Source: Leucaena leucocephala | Lineage: Eukaryota; Streptophyta; Magnoliopsida; Fabales; Fabaceae | Direction: 5' to 3' | DNA length: 64,000 nucleotides | Assembly: GCA_037074615.1 (NCBI GenBank) | Contig: CM073519.1 | Location: 27,301,001-27,365,000, forward strand | Shown here: piece after piece, positions 46,814 to 57,770 of the stretch | Numbering within the stretch: position 1 is the stretch's first letter | Layout of the letters: each line of letters opens with the position of its first letter | Position numbers and translations under genes: made by a program | The notes under the pieces: generated by a model | Told to the model about the DNA's origin: nothing | The model's input: only the letters and a program-made list of their open reading frames with translations | The model's database searches: none

Positions 46814-47501
46814 TTGAGGCCGTGGTGATTTGACAATGTTTTTGGCATCTAAATCAACAAGTTTTAATCTGTTGGTCTGCTTAAATTTAAGGCACAGAGC
46901 TTTAAATGAACACCAAGAATGCCTCATTTGGATAAGTATCTGAATTATTATGATTTTCCAAAGTTGGAAGTAAGATCTGGAATTGAGTAAAACGAGTGCT
47001 GAGAGGCAGTGACGGTTACACAAAGATTTCATATACCAAATGAACGCATTTTTCTACGAAATTTTATGAGCTTAAAGATAACGTCTAAACATTCAAATCC
47101 ATAGGTAACACAGTTCATTTGGATAAGTAACCAAAGAGAAATGAATTTTTGAAGTTAAGCAAAGAAACTGGAACTTCCAAATTTTACCAAATGAACAGTG
47201 ATTTTCAACGATTAAACTGATTTCATTGGGACAAGAAAACCTCAGTTTCATATTTTTCCCTCAAAGATATGTGAAATAGCTTTCATTATAAATTGGAACC
47301 ATGTTATTTCAATTTTTCTACAATTAATTATGAATTTTCAAAGTAGGGTACATGTTCTAGAATTACCAAATGAACAATAAAAGTGAACAGTACCCGAGAG
47401 CAAATCTTTTGGAAATGGATGTTTTCAAAGCAAATGATCATGTAATTGGTTCCAATCACTTCTAATCAAGTATAATTGAGGTTAAAAGTAAGGATATGAC
47501 A
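46814..47501 (+). mobile_element. Truncated 3' LTR of B-2
   Basis: Matches 43558-44251 almost base for base and ends GGATATGACA. It is fused directly to the protease codons. The join shares TTTG(AGGC) between the LTR and the border, suggesting a microhomology-mediated deletion of the rest of pol and about 2.4 kb of LTR. Confidence 0.88.
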
Positions 47502-48617
47502 AAATCTCAGTAGCAAACGATACTAAACAATGCATTCATTAATGTGACTACTTATGCTTGCTTGTGAAAGTGTTAACATTGCGTAATGTGCATGCTTGCA
47601 TGTAACATATGAGATACAATTGGCCAAAGTAATCAAAGCAATAGAGCTTCATAAATAATCACATATGCAACACAATTCAACAAAGCTATAGCACATTAAG
47701 CATAACATTCAATGCATACAGGTTACTACCTGGCGTGTAGCCTTTCATCTAGCTCTAAGCCTTTGCTGTAAGGTTCCTTCATTTCTTTGCTTTCTTTCTC
47801 TTTCTCTCTTCTTTCTCTTCTTCCTTTTTCTCCTTGGTCATGATGTTCCTTGAGGGAGGGGTGGCCTATTTATAGGTGAGCGGAGGTGGAATGAATGGCT
47901 CAGATCACTTAGCTTCCTCAAGAAGCTCCGCCTATATCATCACGATGACATCCTCCTCCTTGATGACTCACCAACATGACATCATCCAAGGACAACTCAA
48001 GGAGTATGTGGCACAAATGGTGTGGCCCTTGGGACACCTCACCAGTTGACTCAGCCTTTCCAGAGAATTCTAGAGCCTTTTCACGGAATGAGCGGCCGAG
48101 ACTGTGCCACGTGTCCTTTTTACTTTTTCTCCTTTTTCTAATCTCATGACACGTGTCATTAACTTTTCTTCTTTTCATGTAATCATTCCATGTGGCACCT
48201 TGTGTGTCCCATGAAGACACCTTTCATGCCACCTTATGGTCTAAAGTCATATCTTATTACTTTTCCCAGTTCTATCCTTAACCAGGTAACTTTACTTTAT
48301 GGTAAAGCACTAAAATATTACTTTAATGCCTCTCAAACTCCCATAACTACTGGGCCTACGTTTTTAGGCATTTAAATGTCATATTGACTTTCTAACCAAG
48401 CCCAAGCACTTTGGTGGCACGGTTCCCAATAAACACTTCTTACTTCTTCTTTATGCCCACAGGAACTTTCACTATTTTCCCTGAATTTTCACTTTCTTGC
48501 AGTTTAGTCCCTTAACATTATCTGTATACTTCTGGGACTCCTGCATAATAGGGTCTAGTAGCCTGCCTTTTTGAGGCTACAAATTGAGCTTCTAGGCCTA
48601 AAAATTGAGATATGACA
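47502..48617 (-). mobile_element. C-2 3' LTR, U3 part
   Basis: Resumes with AAATCTCAGTAGC, the second arm of the hairpin split by B-2, and ends at GATATGACA (48617). TATA box at 47865-47875 (minus strand), followed on the minus strand by a purine-rich leader (complement at 47776-47838). Together with 40683-41119 it makes an LTR of about 1.55 kb. U3 contains GATGACATCATC-like words near 47940-47990. Confidence 0.82.
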
Positions 48618-49204
48618 TTTCTCCTCCCCTTAAAATAAATTTCATCCTTGAAATTTGAGGTTTAAATCTCTATTCATTCCTTTATGAATAGGTTTCTCCG
48701 AGGAGAATGTCCCTTTCATTTCATAACACTTTCTTGACTTTATTAGTTCTTCTTAACTTTTCTTACTACCTTTCATAACTTTGTGTATTTATACCAAACT
48801 TTTGTGGCATTTACACCCTTTCTCATATAACTGTATTCTTTCTTTGGGTCTTGCTAACCTTTTAGCTTCTCTATCCTTATCTGAAGGATTTATCTATTCA
48901 TACTTTTCCATTCTCAAAACATTTGGGGTTATCTTCTTTGTTCCTTAGGCATACTTCTATAAAACTTTTTGAATATCAGCACTCAGACTTGAACTTGAAC
49001 TCCATCTTTGTTTAAGGAAAACTAAGTTCAGTCTGTATATAATATAGGCTATTTGAGGAAAATCATTATAAATAGGTTTTCTAGAGGAGTTAATCAACTC
49101 GTGAAGCTCCTTACCTTAACTTCGTCTTTGGTATTCATCTTTCCAGAGAGATACTGTACTGTTATCATTTCTTCATGGCTCCCTACTTTCCTTAGGCTAG
49201 GTCT

Positions 49205-49325
49205 AACTGTGACCTCAGGATCTAACTGCAATCAACCATAAGCTTCCTTAAAATCTAACTGTGACTATGAAGCTGTTAGGATCTAACTGCGACCCTTGAG
49301 CCCTACTAGGATCTAACTGCGACCC
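49205..49325. repeat. GGATCTAACTGCGACC short repeats
   Basis: Five copies of (G/A)(G/A)TCTAACTG(C/T)(G/A)A(C/T) within about 120 bases inside the C-2 body; the last three are almost identical (near 49217, 49281, 49310 and neighbours). Confidence 0.55.
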
Positions 49326-49649
49326 TCCAGAATCCTCTGTGTTTCTGTTGTACTGTATCATCATCTCTGAAATACCTCATCTAACAAACTAAGTTATAAG
49401 GTTAACTACTTCCACTTGATGATAACTCAATAAAAATTTTAAAACATATTCCGTAGCCCATATTATTTAATAAGACTTCACTTATTTTCTCTCTTACTCA
49501 GGAGTTCCTCCTCATCTTTCTTACTCTATTATGGCTTACCAATCATAGTGTAACCACCTGCCATTGTATTCTGTTGCTATGGCATCAATCATAACTTCTC
49601 ATTTAAATATGTGTTCTAAATGCGAGCCATTTGAACTATGCTCTAACTA

Positions 49650-49760
49650 TGAGCAATCTATATCATATCTAACTCTTATATGAAGAGTGATCTAAACTAA
49701 TCTAAATCTAGCTCTATCTGAGAGCTATCTATTTCATATCCAACTCTTATCTGAAGAGTG
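49650..49760. repeat. Duplicated 41-bp hairpin unit
   Basis: Two units, at about 49649-49692 and 49716-49760, of the form GAGC.ATCTAT.TCATATC.AACTC followed by TTAT.TGAAGAGTGAT. Each contains CTCTT...AAGAG, which can fold. They lie inside the C-2 body. Confidence 0.5.
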
Positions 49761-50592
49761 ATATGAAAACAGTCTCTTTATTGCTATCTCTTACTTTTTC
49801 TGTATACCATTTGTTTTGATAGAGTTATAACACTACCACCTTCTTGGTACTTGCTGTAACCCTGACATAAGAAATGGCCCTGAGTACTGTATTCGCAAGT
49901 CTATAGAAATACTTGAGTAACCCAATCATACTATAACAACTGTCCCACTTACTGAGACTATCTATCATCCTAGTTCATTCTTATTGCATGTCGTATGGTA
50001 TGGGAGCAGCATAACTTTCTTATCATAAACTCTACCCTGCATATACTGCATGAAGGGAGTATTCATAGCATACTCTAACATGCGTGTCAACATATGACAA
50101 TTGCAAGGAGTTGCAACTATTCATCATAACTCATGGCAACATAAGCCATATCACATAAATTTGCTCAACCATCTATCATACACACACTGCAATTGAATAA
50201 TTAACTAAACTTTAGAACATTATTTCCTCTATCACATCATCTGCCAGATTTCAAACATTCATTTAGGAACCTGAAATAATTATTCATTTAACTTAGGTTG
50301 CCACATTACCCTCTTACTAGGGTATATACTCAACCCTTCATTACCCTTTCTTACATACGAAACAGGGGAGTCACTTTATCATTGAAACTGTGGTTACCTT
50401 TCTCTCTTTAAACATTATAAACTTCTTTCTTTGTAACACGGAATTCAATTCGTGAGCTAACTTCTTAGTCATTCAACTCTTAACTATCTCTTAACTCTTT
50501 CTTTCTATCCGTCTCAGTTTACTCTAGACTATACTGTAGTTCCTCTATCTTGGGAACATCAGCTTTTTATCTATTAATCATCTCATCTTATG

Positions 50593-50742
50593 CTAGGATC
50601 ATTCCTAGGCAAGTCTTCAATTTGACTTTAATTATTTTGTAATGTAGATATACTCACATGGAGGATCTACTTCTGAACATTATCTTAAATTAATCTTTCA
50701 TATCTTATTACTTTGTATTATCTAGGATCATTCCTAGGCAAG
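50593..50742. repeat. Direct repeat with CCTAGG palindrome
   Basis: CTAGGATCATTCCTAGGCAA occurs at about 50595 and again at about 50720, in each case with an internal inverted repeat (CTAGGA...TCCTAG). Confidence 0.55.
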
Positions 50743-51200
50743 TATTCAACAAGGTTGGTACCTTCACTATCATTGTGACTGTAATGACTGGCCTTAAGCT
50801 ACTATTGCATAGTAGCTTCCCTTGACATGAGACTGGTCAGCTTCTACCTCTATCCATAGAAGAAACTGCTCCCCATACATTATCCTACTTAGTCTATCCA
50901 CATCATGCTAAGAAACATGAGACCTCAGCGGTAACAGCTGACTAAGACTAGTCTATTGTAGTTATTTCTTTAAAGACTACCTCGTAAAGCTGTAGGGTAT
51001 AGGGTATCATTCTATTTATCTGGGTGTCACTGTCTCTTGTCTGAATTATTCTCTAAGTAGTGAACACTATCCCCATATCTCATACTAGAGAGGAAACCTC
51101 TTTAGTTCAAATATTTAACTACACCAGAGCATCATTAAGCCAGAACCTTCTGTTATGTGCCAGAATCTTATGCTCTGATCGAGAACCCTTGGCTGTGACA

Positions 51201-52007
51201 TTCCTTGAGGGAGGGGTGGCCTATTTATAGGTGAGTAGAGGTGGAATGAATGGTTCAGATCAAATCGTGATGAATGGCCCAGATCGCTTAGCTTCCTCAA
51301 TAAGCTTCACCTGCATCATCATGATGACATCATCCTCCTTGATGACTCACCAATATGACATCATCCAAGGATACCTCAGGGGACACCTGAAGGAGTATGT
51401 GGTGTAAATGGTGTGGCCATTGGGATACCTCACAGCTGACTCAGCCTTTTCAGAGAATTATAGAGCCTTTTCATGGAATGAGCGGCTGATATTGTGCCAC
51501 TTATCCTTTTTACTTTTTCCCCTTTTTCTAATCTCATGAAACGTGTCATTAACTTTTCTTCTTTTACTGTAATGATTCCATGTAGCACCTTGTGTGTCCC
51601 ATGAAGACACCTTTCATGCCACCTCATGGTCTAAAGTCATATCTTATTACTTTTCACAATTATATCCTTAACTAGGTAACTTTATTTTATGGTAAAGCAC
51701 TAAAATATTATTTTAATGCCTCTCAAACTCCCATAACTACTGGGCCTACGTTTTTGGGCCTTTAAATGTCATATTGGCTTTTTAACCAAGCTCAAGCACT
51801 CTGGTGGCTTAGTTCCCAAGAAACACTTCTTACTTATTCTTTATGCCCACAGGGACTTTCACTATTTTCCCTGAATTTTCACTTTCTTGCAGTTTAGTCC
51901 CTGAACATCATCTGTATACTTTTGGAACTCCTGCATAATATGGTCTAGTAGCCTACCTTTTTTAGGGTATAAACTAAGCTGCTAGGCCTAAAAATTGGGA
52001 TATGATA
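51201..52007 (-). mobile_element. C-2 5' LTR, truncated
   Basis: Matches the U3 part of the other C-2 LTR from TTCCTTGAGGGAGGGG (compare 47849) to the terminus GGATATGATA (one base from GGATATGACA) at 52007. Its R/U5 part is missing, lost at the joint near 51200. TATA box at 51220-51230 (minus strand). Confidence 0.82.
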
Positions 52008-52012
52008 CAAAC
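52008..52012. repeat. Target site duplication of C-2 (right)
   Basis: CAAAC, matching 40678-40682. The Athila-like sequence continues at once. Confidence 0.8.
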
Positions 52013-52898
52013 CATATTGAAAGATGCTACACAATCATCTGTTATGCATGAAGTAGTTGCTAGTTCTAATAGTGTAAGTTAGAAATCAGATAGGAACCAT
52101 AATAAGAAGGAGCATGAAGATACATAATAGAATGATAGAGTGGTAAGTAGAAACACTTACCCTTTCCTAATGCATACATGTGTCTAAAGAAGGTTTGGAA
52201 AGATAAACAAGAACAAGATATTTTGACTATGTTGGGTAAATTGGAAGGAAATCTACCACTTGTAGATCTGATTAGAAGTATACCTAAGTATGGGAAATTC
52301 ATTAAAGAACTCTACATTAATAAAAGAATCTGCAAACCAAATGAAAGGGTTCAAGTATGATATAGTGTGTTAGCTTTAGTTAAGCCACAACTTCCTATTA
52401 AATATAATGATCTAGGTTCCTTTATAATCCCAATCACTATAGGCAAGTTTCAGTGTGCTATTACTCTATTAGATATTGGTGTAGCCATTAGTGGAATGCT
52501 AACTTCCATTTATACTAGGCATAAGCATAGGTTCACTTAAAGAAATATCAATGATAGTGCAACTTACTGATCGAACTACTAGGAAACCTGAGGGACTTCT
52601 AGAGGACATACTAGTAAAGGTCAAATACTTGATTATACCTGTAGATTTTTAAGTCTTGGATATGTCAGCTGAGTCAAATTTAGAGGGACCTATTATCTTG
52701 GGTAGGCTATTCCTTAGAACAGCCAACATTGTGATAAGTATGAAAAATACAAGCGTCACAATGAAAGTGGGAGATAATGTCATAACTTTTAATGTATATA
52801 AAGGAATTAGACATCCGTTTGAAGATTACTCACTATTAGGCTTAAGTACAATTGATGTATACATTGAAGAAGCTAAAACGGAACATGAATTGTTGTTG
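52013..52898 (+). pseudogene. Athila-like protease region (element 2)
   Basis: Continues gag-pol after C-2. The readable part at 52178-52360 (QDILTMLGKLEGN, RSIPKYGKFIKELY) is the pre-protease linker. The protease loop is LLDIGVAIS at about 52466-52492, where the Athila form is D-(L/T)-G-A. The last conserved block at 52656-52900 has GPIILGRLFLRTA and the ITFNVYKGIRHPFED stretch. TAG/TGA stops lie between the blocks. Cut at 52898 by solo LTR A-5. Confidence 0.8.
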
Positions 52899-52903
52899 TT
52901 GTA
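52899..52903. repeat. Target site duplication of A-5 (left)
   Basis: TTGTA before TGTCATATCC; repeated at 56237-56241. Confidence 0.82.
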
Positions 52904-55900
52904 TGTCATATCCTGATTTTTCCCTATCTGGATAATACTGATAGTGGAAAGAGGTTTGGAAAGGATTATGACGATGATCAAAAGAAATAATAGAAGTTAA
53001 ATGAGTCTTGAAGGAAGAAAGGGACCTAAACAAAAATTGGAAAAGTTTAAAGGCCAAAAGTTCAAGTAGAAACAAAAGTTGAGCCAAAAGTGATAATTTC
53101 CAAAAGTTTATGGACCTAAATGTAAATATGCAAAAAGTTAGGGATATAAATGTAATTAAGAGAAAAGTTCAAGGGCAAAATTGTAATTATAGAAAGATCA
53201 GTCTAGAAAGGGTTAAAACTGCCAAAAGAAGTATTTCAGTCCCATATTCCATCAATAAATAGAGGAAGATATACCGGTTAATCTGACATGATACAGAAAT
53301 TTTATTTGGGCTCTAGACAGCAGATATTTATCTGATAGTCTAAAAATTATCTGAAATTTTATCATATTTCATGGACTTCAGATATAAGTGGGAGAATTAC
53401 AAGAAAGTATGCCCTATAATGTCAAATGTCCTAAATTTGACAGAACTCCATAAGAAGTTATGTATAAAAAGTTATTCACATAGAATTTTGACAGGAGTTT
53501 GTTAACACCAGTGATCCGATAATAGAATTTATCAGTATGTCATCCTGGATAGAATGAGACCAGATGACCACATATATAGGCCCATGATGACACCAAGGAG
53601 GGCCCAAAACCCAGGGTACCAGTTCATCAGTAGAAGGGGCTAGTGTCCAGAAAAGGTGCAAAATTATAAAAATGCCCCTGGATGCCTGGATTGTACCAGT
53701 GATGGATAGAGGGCATTTTCGTCATCTTGAATAGGATAAAACCGTGTCCCATGGAATAAATATGATTATTTGATCCAATATATGCCCTGAGGCTGTACAA
53801 AGAGGGGTGAAATGACAATTATGCCATTAGGGTTAGTATAGTGCAAGAAAGGACACCAAGGGTATTTTGGTCATTTCCCAAGGGATGGATGGTAGATAAA
53901 TCTTTAGTATATCATTGTCAATGGTATGAGACACCTAGACATTAATTTCTAGGATAGAATACATATCCGGTATATTATAAAAAATTAGGAATATAAAACA
54001 GTCTGGTTGCTATGAAACTGCTCCGATCGGTACCAGATTGGACTAAAATTTTTCCAGAAGCTTCCTCCCCCTAAGATTTCACCACATAAGCCCATGAAGT
54101 GTCCCTTGTGATGTTATGATGATGTCACAATTTTCTTTATGAAAAAGTAAAATCCAAGATTAAATGTGAGCCCTTGGATCAAATAGTAACCAAATCAATC
54201 TTGGCCATTGATTTCTAGCAAGATTTTTCTATAAATACCCCCTTCATTTCTGCAGCAAACTGTAAGTTCATGGACCCTTTGGGAAAGTCTTGCAAAATGA
54301 AAACTCAAGCCAAGATAAAGAATATTCAAGGTACCAAAGTTCAAGTAAGCTAGAGATTAAAGGTAAGCAATCTCTCCTAGCTTATTTCCCTTTGATTTGG
54401 GAGCTTGAACTTTGGGTTTTCATGGGGAAAAATTTGAGTTTTCTCTAAGGGGAGTTGCTGCCCAAAAACCTTAGATGAAAGGGAAAAGAAGAAATTAAAA
54501 TTAGAAACTTATGATTGAAGTTTAAACAAGCTAGTTAAGTGATTGGTTTTTGAATCAAGTTGATATTCTTAACTTTGCCATGGTGTGCCCTGTTTGGTAT
54601 GCACTGTTCATGAGGGAAGGAAATGGAATTTCAATGATTTAATGCTTCCATTGAGTTTATATGATGATTTTGTGTAAGATTGGAAAGGTTTTGAATCTTG
54701 GAAACATTAAAATCTCAAGGTTGTAGTCTTTGAGATTCCTTATAGTTACTGTTCACTCACATGAATAGTGATTGAAATTTCATGATTTTGATGGTTTCAA
54801 TGGTTTTAAAATGAAAAGTTGTGTGGGGTAAAGTGGAGAAACAAGTATGGGAAGCATTAGAATTTTTGAAAGAATTGTATGCTTATGTTCAGTTTTGTAC
54901 ATCAGACCATGAAGGAGCTGGAATTTCATGATTCTAAGCTCATAAATGGATTCAAAAGATGAAATTGTGTAGGTTAAAGTCAAGACATCAATTGCTTCAA
55001 GATCCAAGTGGATTAGTGAAAATTAGAGAAAGTTATGACAATAAAGAGTGTAACAAAGTTAGTCTTTAACATGGTTGGAGTTCATGAGTCCTAATGAGTT
55101 ATGTGATGAATATGAATGTGTTTAGGGCCATGAAACATCCAAGAAGATGTTGGGAAGTGATGGACATAAAGGCTTCATGGTTGGAAGCTAGGGAGCAAGG
55201 GCTAAATGTCAAGAGGAAAGTTTAAGTGCAAGGTAGTGAACTTACCTCTTTATGTGTTTGATGTGGTATGCTTATGTGTTGACATGTATATCATATTTAA
55301 ATGATTTTGTGACATGATTAATGATGTTCAATGTATTGTGAATAACATGTTTTCCATGGCCATGCACTTTATGTCATTAATCAAAGAAAGTTGAATGAAC
55401 TTACATATCATGCATTAGCATCCATCTTGCATATTTAAATGGTAATGTTTGCTACTGAGATTCCCTAGAATCTCACTCTCCCATAACCAACCAATTTAGG
55501 TCAAGCATGAAGAAAAGGGTATGCATGGAGAAGAGCTAAAGAATGGAAAAAAGGAAGTGAAGTATTGAGATTTTAGCATATACTATAAATTGTTCTTGTA
55601 TGTAAATGCCATGTAAGGTGTCCATTTATGTGATGAAACTATTGTAATACTTATGGCATATGTACATGATGTATATGAATGTTAAGAAGCTTATTTGATG
55701 GCTTGTGCATGCTGAAACAATTATTGGAAATGAAAGGAAAGAAACTGAAATGGTAAAAACGTAGGTCCTGAAGCAGTTTTGTTATGGCTTCAGTTTGACC
55801 TAGCAAATGAAGGAATTAGTTCACAAACTTTTATGAGCATGTAGCAATAGGTAGAATGTGTCATTTGTATGTGTATAACAAGAGAAATAAATTTCCAAAA

Positions 55901-56236
55901 TAAAGGACTAGAATCTGTTTCCAGAGTTTTTGACCAAATAAACAGTAAATTTCAACGAATAAACTGTATCAATTTACGAATCATTTGGTCTGGAAATTAT
56001 TTTTCCCTTAAATTTTGAGACGTTATCTTCATGTAGCTTTTTGAACCACTTCATTTCAATTTTTCTAGGATTAATTATGATTTTTTGAAGTTCATTGTGT
56101 AATCTGGAATACCATATGAACAGTACCCCGAGAAAGAGTAAAATTCTAGATTTGGCTAATGGTCTTCCAAGGTCTTGTAAGTGGTTCTAAATGCTACTGA
56201 ATGGTCCCTAAGATGTATAAAAGTAAGGACATTAGA
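52904..56236 (+). mobile_element. Solo LTR, family A (copy A-5)
   Basis: A 3333-base solo LTR in sense orientation, from TGTCATATCC to GGACATTAGA (worn GGATGTTACA). It is flanked by TTGTA and splits the protease-RT linker of Athila-like element 2. Gene sequence from both flanks joins seamlessly against element 1 at about 10030. It shows sense-strand order: U3 short repeats at 52990-53180, TATA box at 54229-54241, and hairpin at 55456-55475. Confidence 0.92.
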
Positions 56237-56241
56237 TTGTA
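56237..56241. repeat. Target site duplication of A-5 (right)
   Basis: TTGTA after the worn LTR end, matching 52899-52903. Confidence 0.82.
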
Positions 56242-57770
56242 AAATTCTGATAAAGCTGAATATAAATTACTTGAATATGAAATTTCTTCTTCTTTATTTT
56301 CTTTGGATAGTGGTGGTGATGTTCAGTTGATAGCTTACTTTCCACCCTACAATCATTTTCTTTATTTATTGTTGACTTTTTGAATGAAGGATTTGGAGAG
56401 AAATAGGAGGATAAAATTATAGTCGCTAGAACTCTCATTACAGGAACAGAACTGGACAACACATAACCTGTGAGGAAAGAATTGGTGAAGCCTGTTGCAG
56501 CTGTGGAAACTAAGAAGTTGGTTCCATCAATTGTCCAGCCACTTCAGTTGGAACTCAAACCACTTCCTAGTAACCTTTGATATGTGTTTTTAGCTGGACA
56601 TGATACATTACTTGTTATAAATTTTAACTCACTTTCTATTTCTGAGGAAGAAAGACTAATTTTAGTTTTAAAAATAGATAAGAGAGCAATAGGTTGGGCT
56701 TTAGCTGATATACCTGGTATAGATGCATTTGTATGCACACATAAAATTCTATTAAATGATAGAGTCAAACCTACTGAACATCAACAAAGAAGGTTCAACC
56801 CCTTGATTTTTGATGTGGTCAAGAAAGAGGTAACTAAACTGTTGAATGCTAGCATTATTTACCCAATTTTAGACAGTGAATGGGTAAGTCCAGTTCATGT
56901 GGTGCCTAAGAAAAGTGGTATAACTGTGGTAAGGAATGAAAAGAATGAACTAACCCCTGCTAGAGTATAGAACTCATGGAGAGTGTGTATTGATTATAGG
57001 AAATTAAATGATGCAACTAGGATGGATCATTTGCCTTTACCGTTTATTGATCAAATATTGACAAAACTTACTGGAAAGGTCCATTACTATTTTCTTGATG
57101 TTTTTTCAGGATATTTTTATGTTCCAATTACACTGGATGATCAAGAGAATACCATATTCACATGTCCCTTTGGTACATATGCTTATAGGAGGATGCCATT
57201 TGACTTGTGCAATGCTTCTAGAATATTTCAAAGAGCTATGTTATCCAATATTTAGTGAATTCTTGGAAAGCAACATGGAGGTATTCATGGATGATTTTAT
57301 AGTGTGTGGTAAGGACTTTGATGATTGTTTAGAAAGTTTAGAGAAAGTTTTAACAAGATGCATTGAGAAAAAGCTTGTGCTGAATTTTGAGAAATGTTAC
57401 TTCATGGTAGATAAAAGCATAGGTCTAGGGCATTTAATATCTAAAGATGGGATTGAGGTAGAGCTAAGATTGAGGTTATTTCTTCTCTTCCTTATCCCAA
57501 ATTTTTAAAGGAACTAAGGTCATTTATAGGACATGCTGGATTCTATAGAAGATTCATTAAGGACTTTAGCAAGATTGTATCTCCACTTTCTAAACTCATG
57601 CAAAAAGTTAGAGTTATGTTTTAATGATACTTGCAAGAGAGAACTTGACACTATTAAAGCTATGCTTATCACACCACCTATACTTGTTGCACCTAATTGG
57701 CATTTAGATTTTGAGATTTCATGTGATGCATCAAATGAAGCTGTAGGTGCAATGTTAGGATAGAAAGATA
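56242..57770 (+). pseudogene. Athila-like reverse transcriptase and RNase H start (element 2)
   Basis: The frame 56584-56970 carries the RT amino end (GHDTLL, IGWALADIPGI, then KKEVTKLLNASIIYPI and SEWVSPVHVVPK). TAG at 56968 stands where Gln is expected. It continues through CIDYRKLN, FIDQILTKL, YYFLDVFSGY and the FTCPFGTYAYRRMPFDLCNA motif. A one-base insertion near 57248 shifts the frame, and the palm box FMDD (57284-57295) follows with NFEKC and GLGHLIS. A second shift lies near 57460. RNase H begins at about 57715 (FEISCDASN). The FMDD in place of YVDD also occurs in element 1. Confidence 0.88.

Larger units (their letters stand above)
48618..51200 (-). mobile_element. C-2 internal region, noncoding (LARD-like)
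   Basis: On the minus strand it ends with a PPT (AAGGGGAGGAGAAA, complement at 48618-48633) preceded by AAATTTCAAGGATGAAATTT. At the other end, GCTCTGAT near 51170 is the complement of a worn tRNA-Met primer site. About 2.6 kb in between shows no gag or pol likeness on either strand, so C-2 looks non-autonomous. A scrap resembling LTR E/B lies at about 50050-50225. Local repeats are listed separately. Confidence 0.65.

Noticed and set aside
41112..47506. Five-base target duplication for B-2
   Set aside because: The first bases of the 5' LTR are missing or altered at 41112-41120, so no reliable duplication can be stated.
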